Positions 63,801-64,000 of a stretch of 64,000 nt of DNA are shown here, in pieces. The translations under genes and the position numbers were made by a program. How positions within the stretch are numbered: the first letter of the stretch is position 1; the number at the start of each line of letters is the position of its first letter. Below the pieces are notes generated by a model that made no database searches, had not been told where the DNA came from, and was given only the letters and a program-made list of their open reading frames with translations. The DNA is from Bacteroidota bacterium (GTDB lineage: Bacteria; Bacteroidota; Bacteroidia; NS11-12g; UBA9320), in assembly GCA_016124755.1 (NCBI GenBank), contig WGNA01000016.1, positions 1 to 64,000 of the forward strand. Direction: 5' to 3'.

Positions 63801-64000
63801 ATGGCATATTCAGATAAGGTAATTGATCACTACTCCAATCCCAGAAATGTCGGAGTGTTGGATAAAGAAGCAAAAAACGTTGGCACCGGTCTCGTTGGAG
63901 CTCCGGAGTGCGGCGACGTAATGAGATTACAGATTCAGGTGAATGAAGAAACCGGTTTAATCGAGGACGCAAAATTCAAAACGTTTGGATGCGGTTCTGC
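63801..64000 (+). CDS. iscU: Iron-sulfur cluster scaffold protein IscU (partial, cut by window end)
   Basis: The first 66 codons are present: MAYSDKVIDHYSNPRNVGVL, a Cys and the flexible GAPECGDVMRLQIQV motif, then KTFGCGS, which carries the next cluster-binding cysteine. The rest lies beyond 64000. IscU builds iron-sulfur clusters with sulfur from IscS. It is preceded by an AAGGA ribosome-binding site 5 bp before the ATG. Confidence 0.95.
   Translation, partial: MAYSDKVIDHYSNPRNVGVLDKEAKNVGTGLVGAPECGDVMRLQIQVNEETGLIEDAKFKTFGCGS

Noticed and set aside
1-64000. tRNA, rRNA, tmRNA or RNase P genes
   Set aside because: Intergenic regions were read for TψC-like GGTTCGAATC words and cloverleaf stems; none was found. 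An automated scan would be decisive.

Overview
The window is chromosomal DNA from a member of the Bacteroidota. Evidence: many genes are preceded by the phylum's TAnnTTTG -7 promoter element (for example 4060-4067, 11816-11823, 44716-44723, 51744-51751, 62512-62519); there is a type IX secretion C-terminal tail, a TonB receptor paired with a HmuY-like lipoprotein, and many short-lipobox lipoproteins. TTG and GTG starts are frequent. The base composition looks moderately AT-rich by eye. The exact genus cannot be told. No rRNA, tRNA, CRISPR array, insertion sequence or prophage was recognised.

Layout. 0-11.8 kb: a repeat block, a broken glycerophosphodiester phosphodiesterase gene, then a long minus-strand run with two paralogous TPR-adenylate cyclases (one in an operon with an MscS channel), unknown envelope proteins, and a cyclophilin lipoprotein. 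11.8-13.7 kb: a gene-free repeat island. 13.7-18.3 kb: a very large NtrY-like histidine kinase translationally coupled to the heptose epimerase gene hldD. 18.4-29.4 kb: lipoprotein paralogues, a YfbK-like VWA protein, an SRPBCC protein, a YhcG-family nuclease, an L,D-transpeptidase, a small membrane protein carrying cytochrome-oxidase-like motifs, and a DUF4139 protein. 29.5-32.2 kb: a molybdate operon modA-mop-modB-modC. 32.3-38.8 kb: unknown secreted proteins, a patatin phospholipase and several palindromic elements. 39.2-43.5 kb: a giant T9SS-secreted fibronectin-III-like protein and mpl (peptidoglycan recycling). 44.7-51.7 kb: a metal ABC transporter operon (binding protein, ATPase, permease fused to a DtxR/MntR-like module, second permease), directly followed by a TonB receptor and a HmuY-like lipoprotein. 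52.9-54.5 kb: a second repeat island. 54.5-64 kb: bcp, an M23 endopeptidase, an ALDH7 dehydrogenase, outer-membrane proteins, an AI-2E family permease, methylmalonyl-CoA epimerase, iscS and the start of iscU.

How genes work together. The 44.7-51.7 kb block looks like one metal or haem acquisition locus crossing both membranes. The mod operon imports molybdate. hldD, mpl, the L,D-transpeptidase and the M23 peptidase serve envelope synthesis and remodelling. The cyclase-MscS pair suggests a link between membrane tension and cAMP, which is inference only.

The most unusual signals are: the permease-DtxR fusion; a ~355-bp nested-hairpin repeat present twice and, at both loci, accompanied by a 35-bp GC-rich motif family; a 38-bp perfect palindrome with a decayed partner on the other side of one lipoprotein gene; mutually exclusive hairpins at 6.9 kb; and two long structured intergenic elements at 12.3 and 37.4 kb. 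All coordinates and motifs were read by eye. Family names are from recognition of motifs, not database searches.
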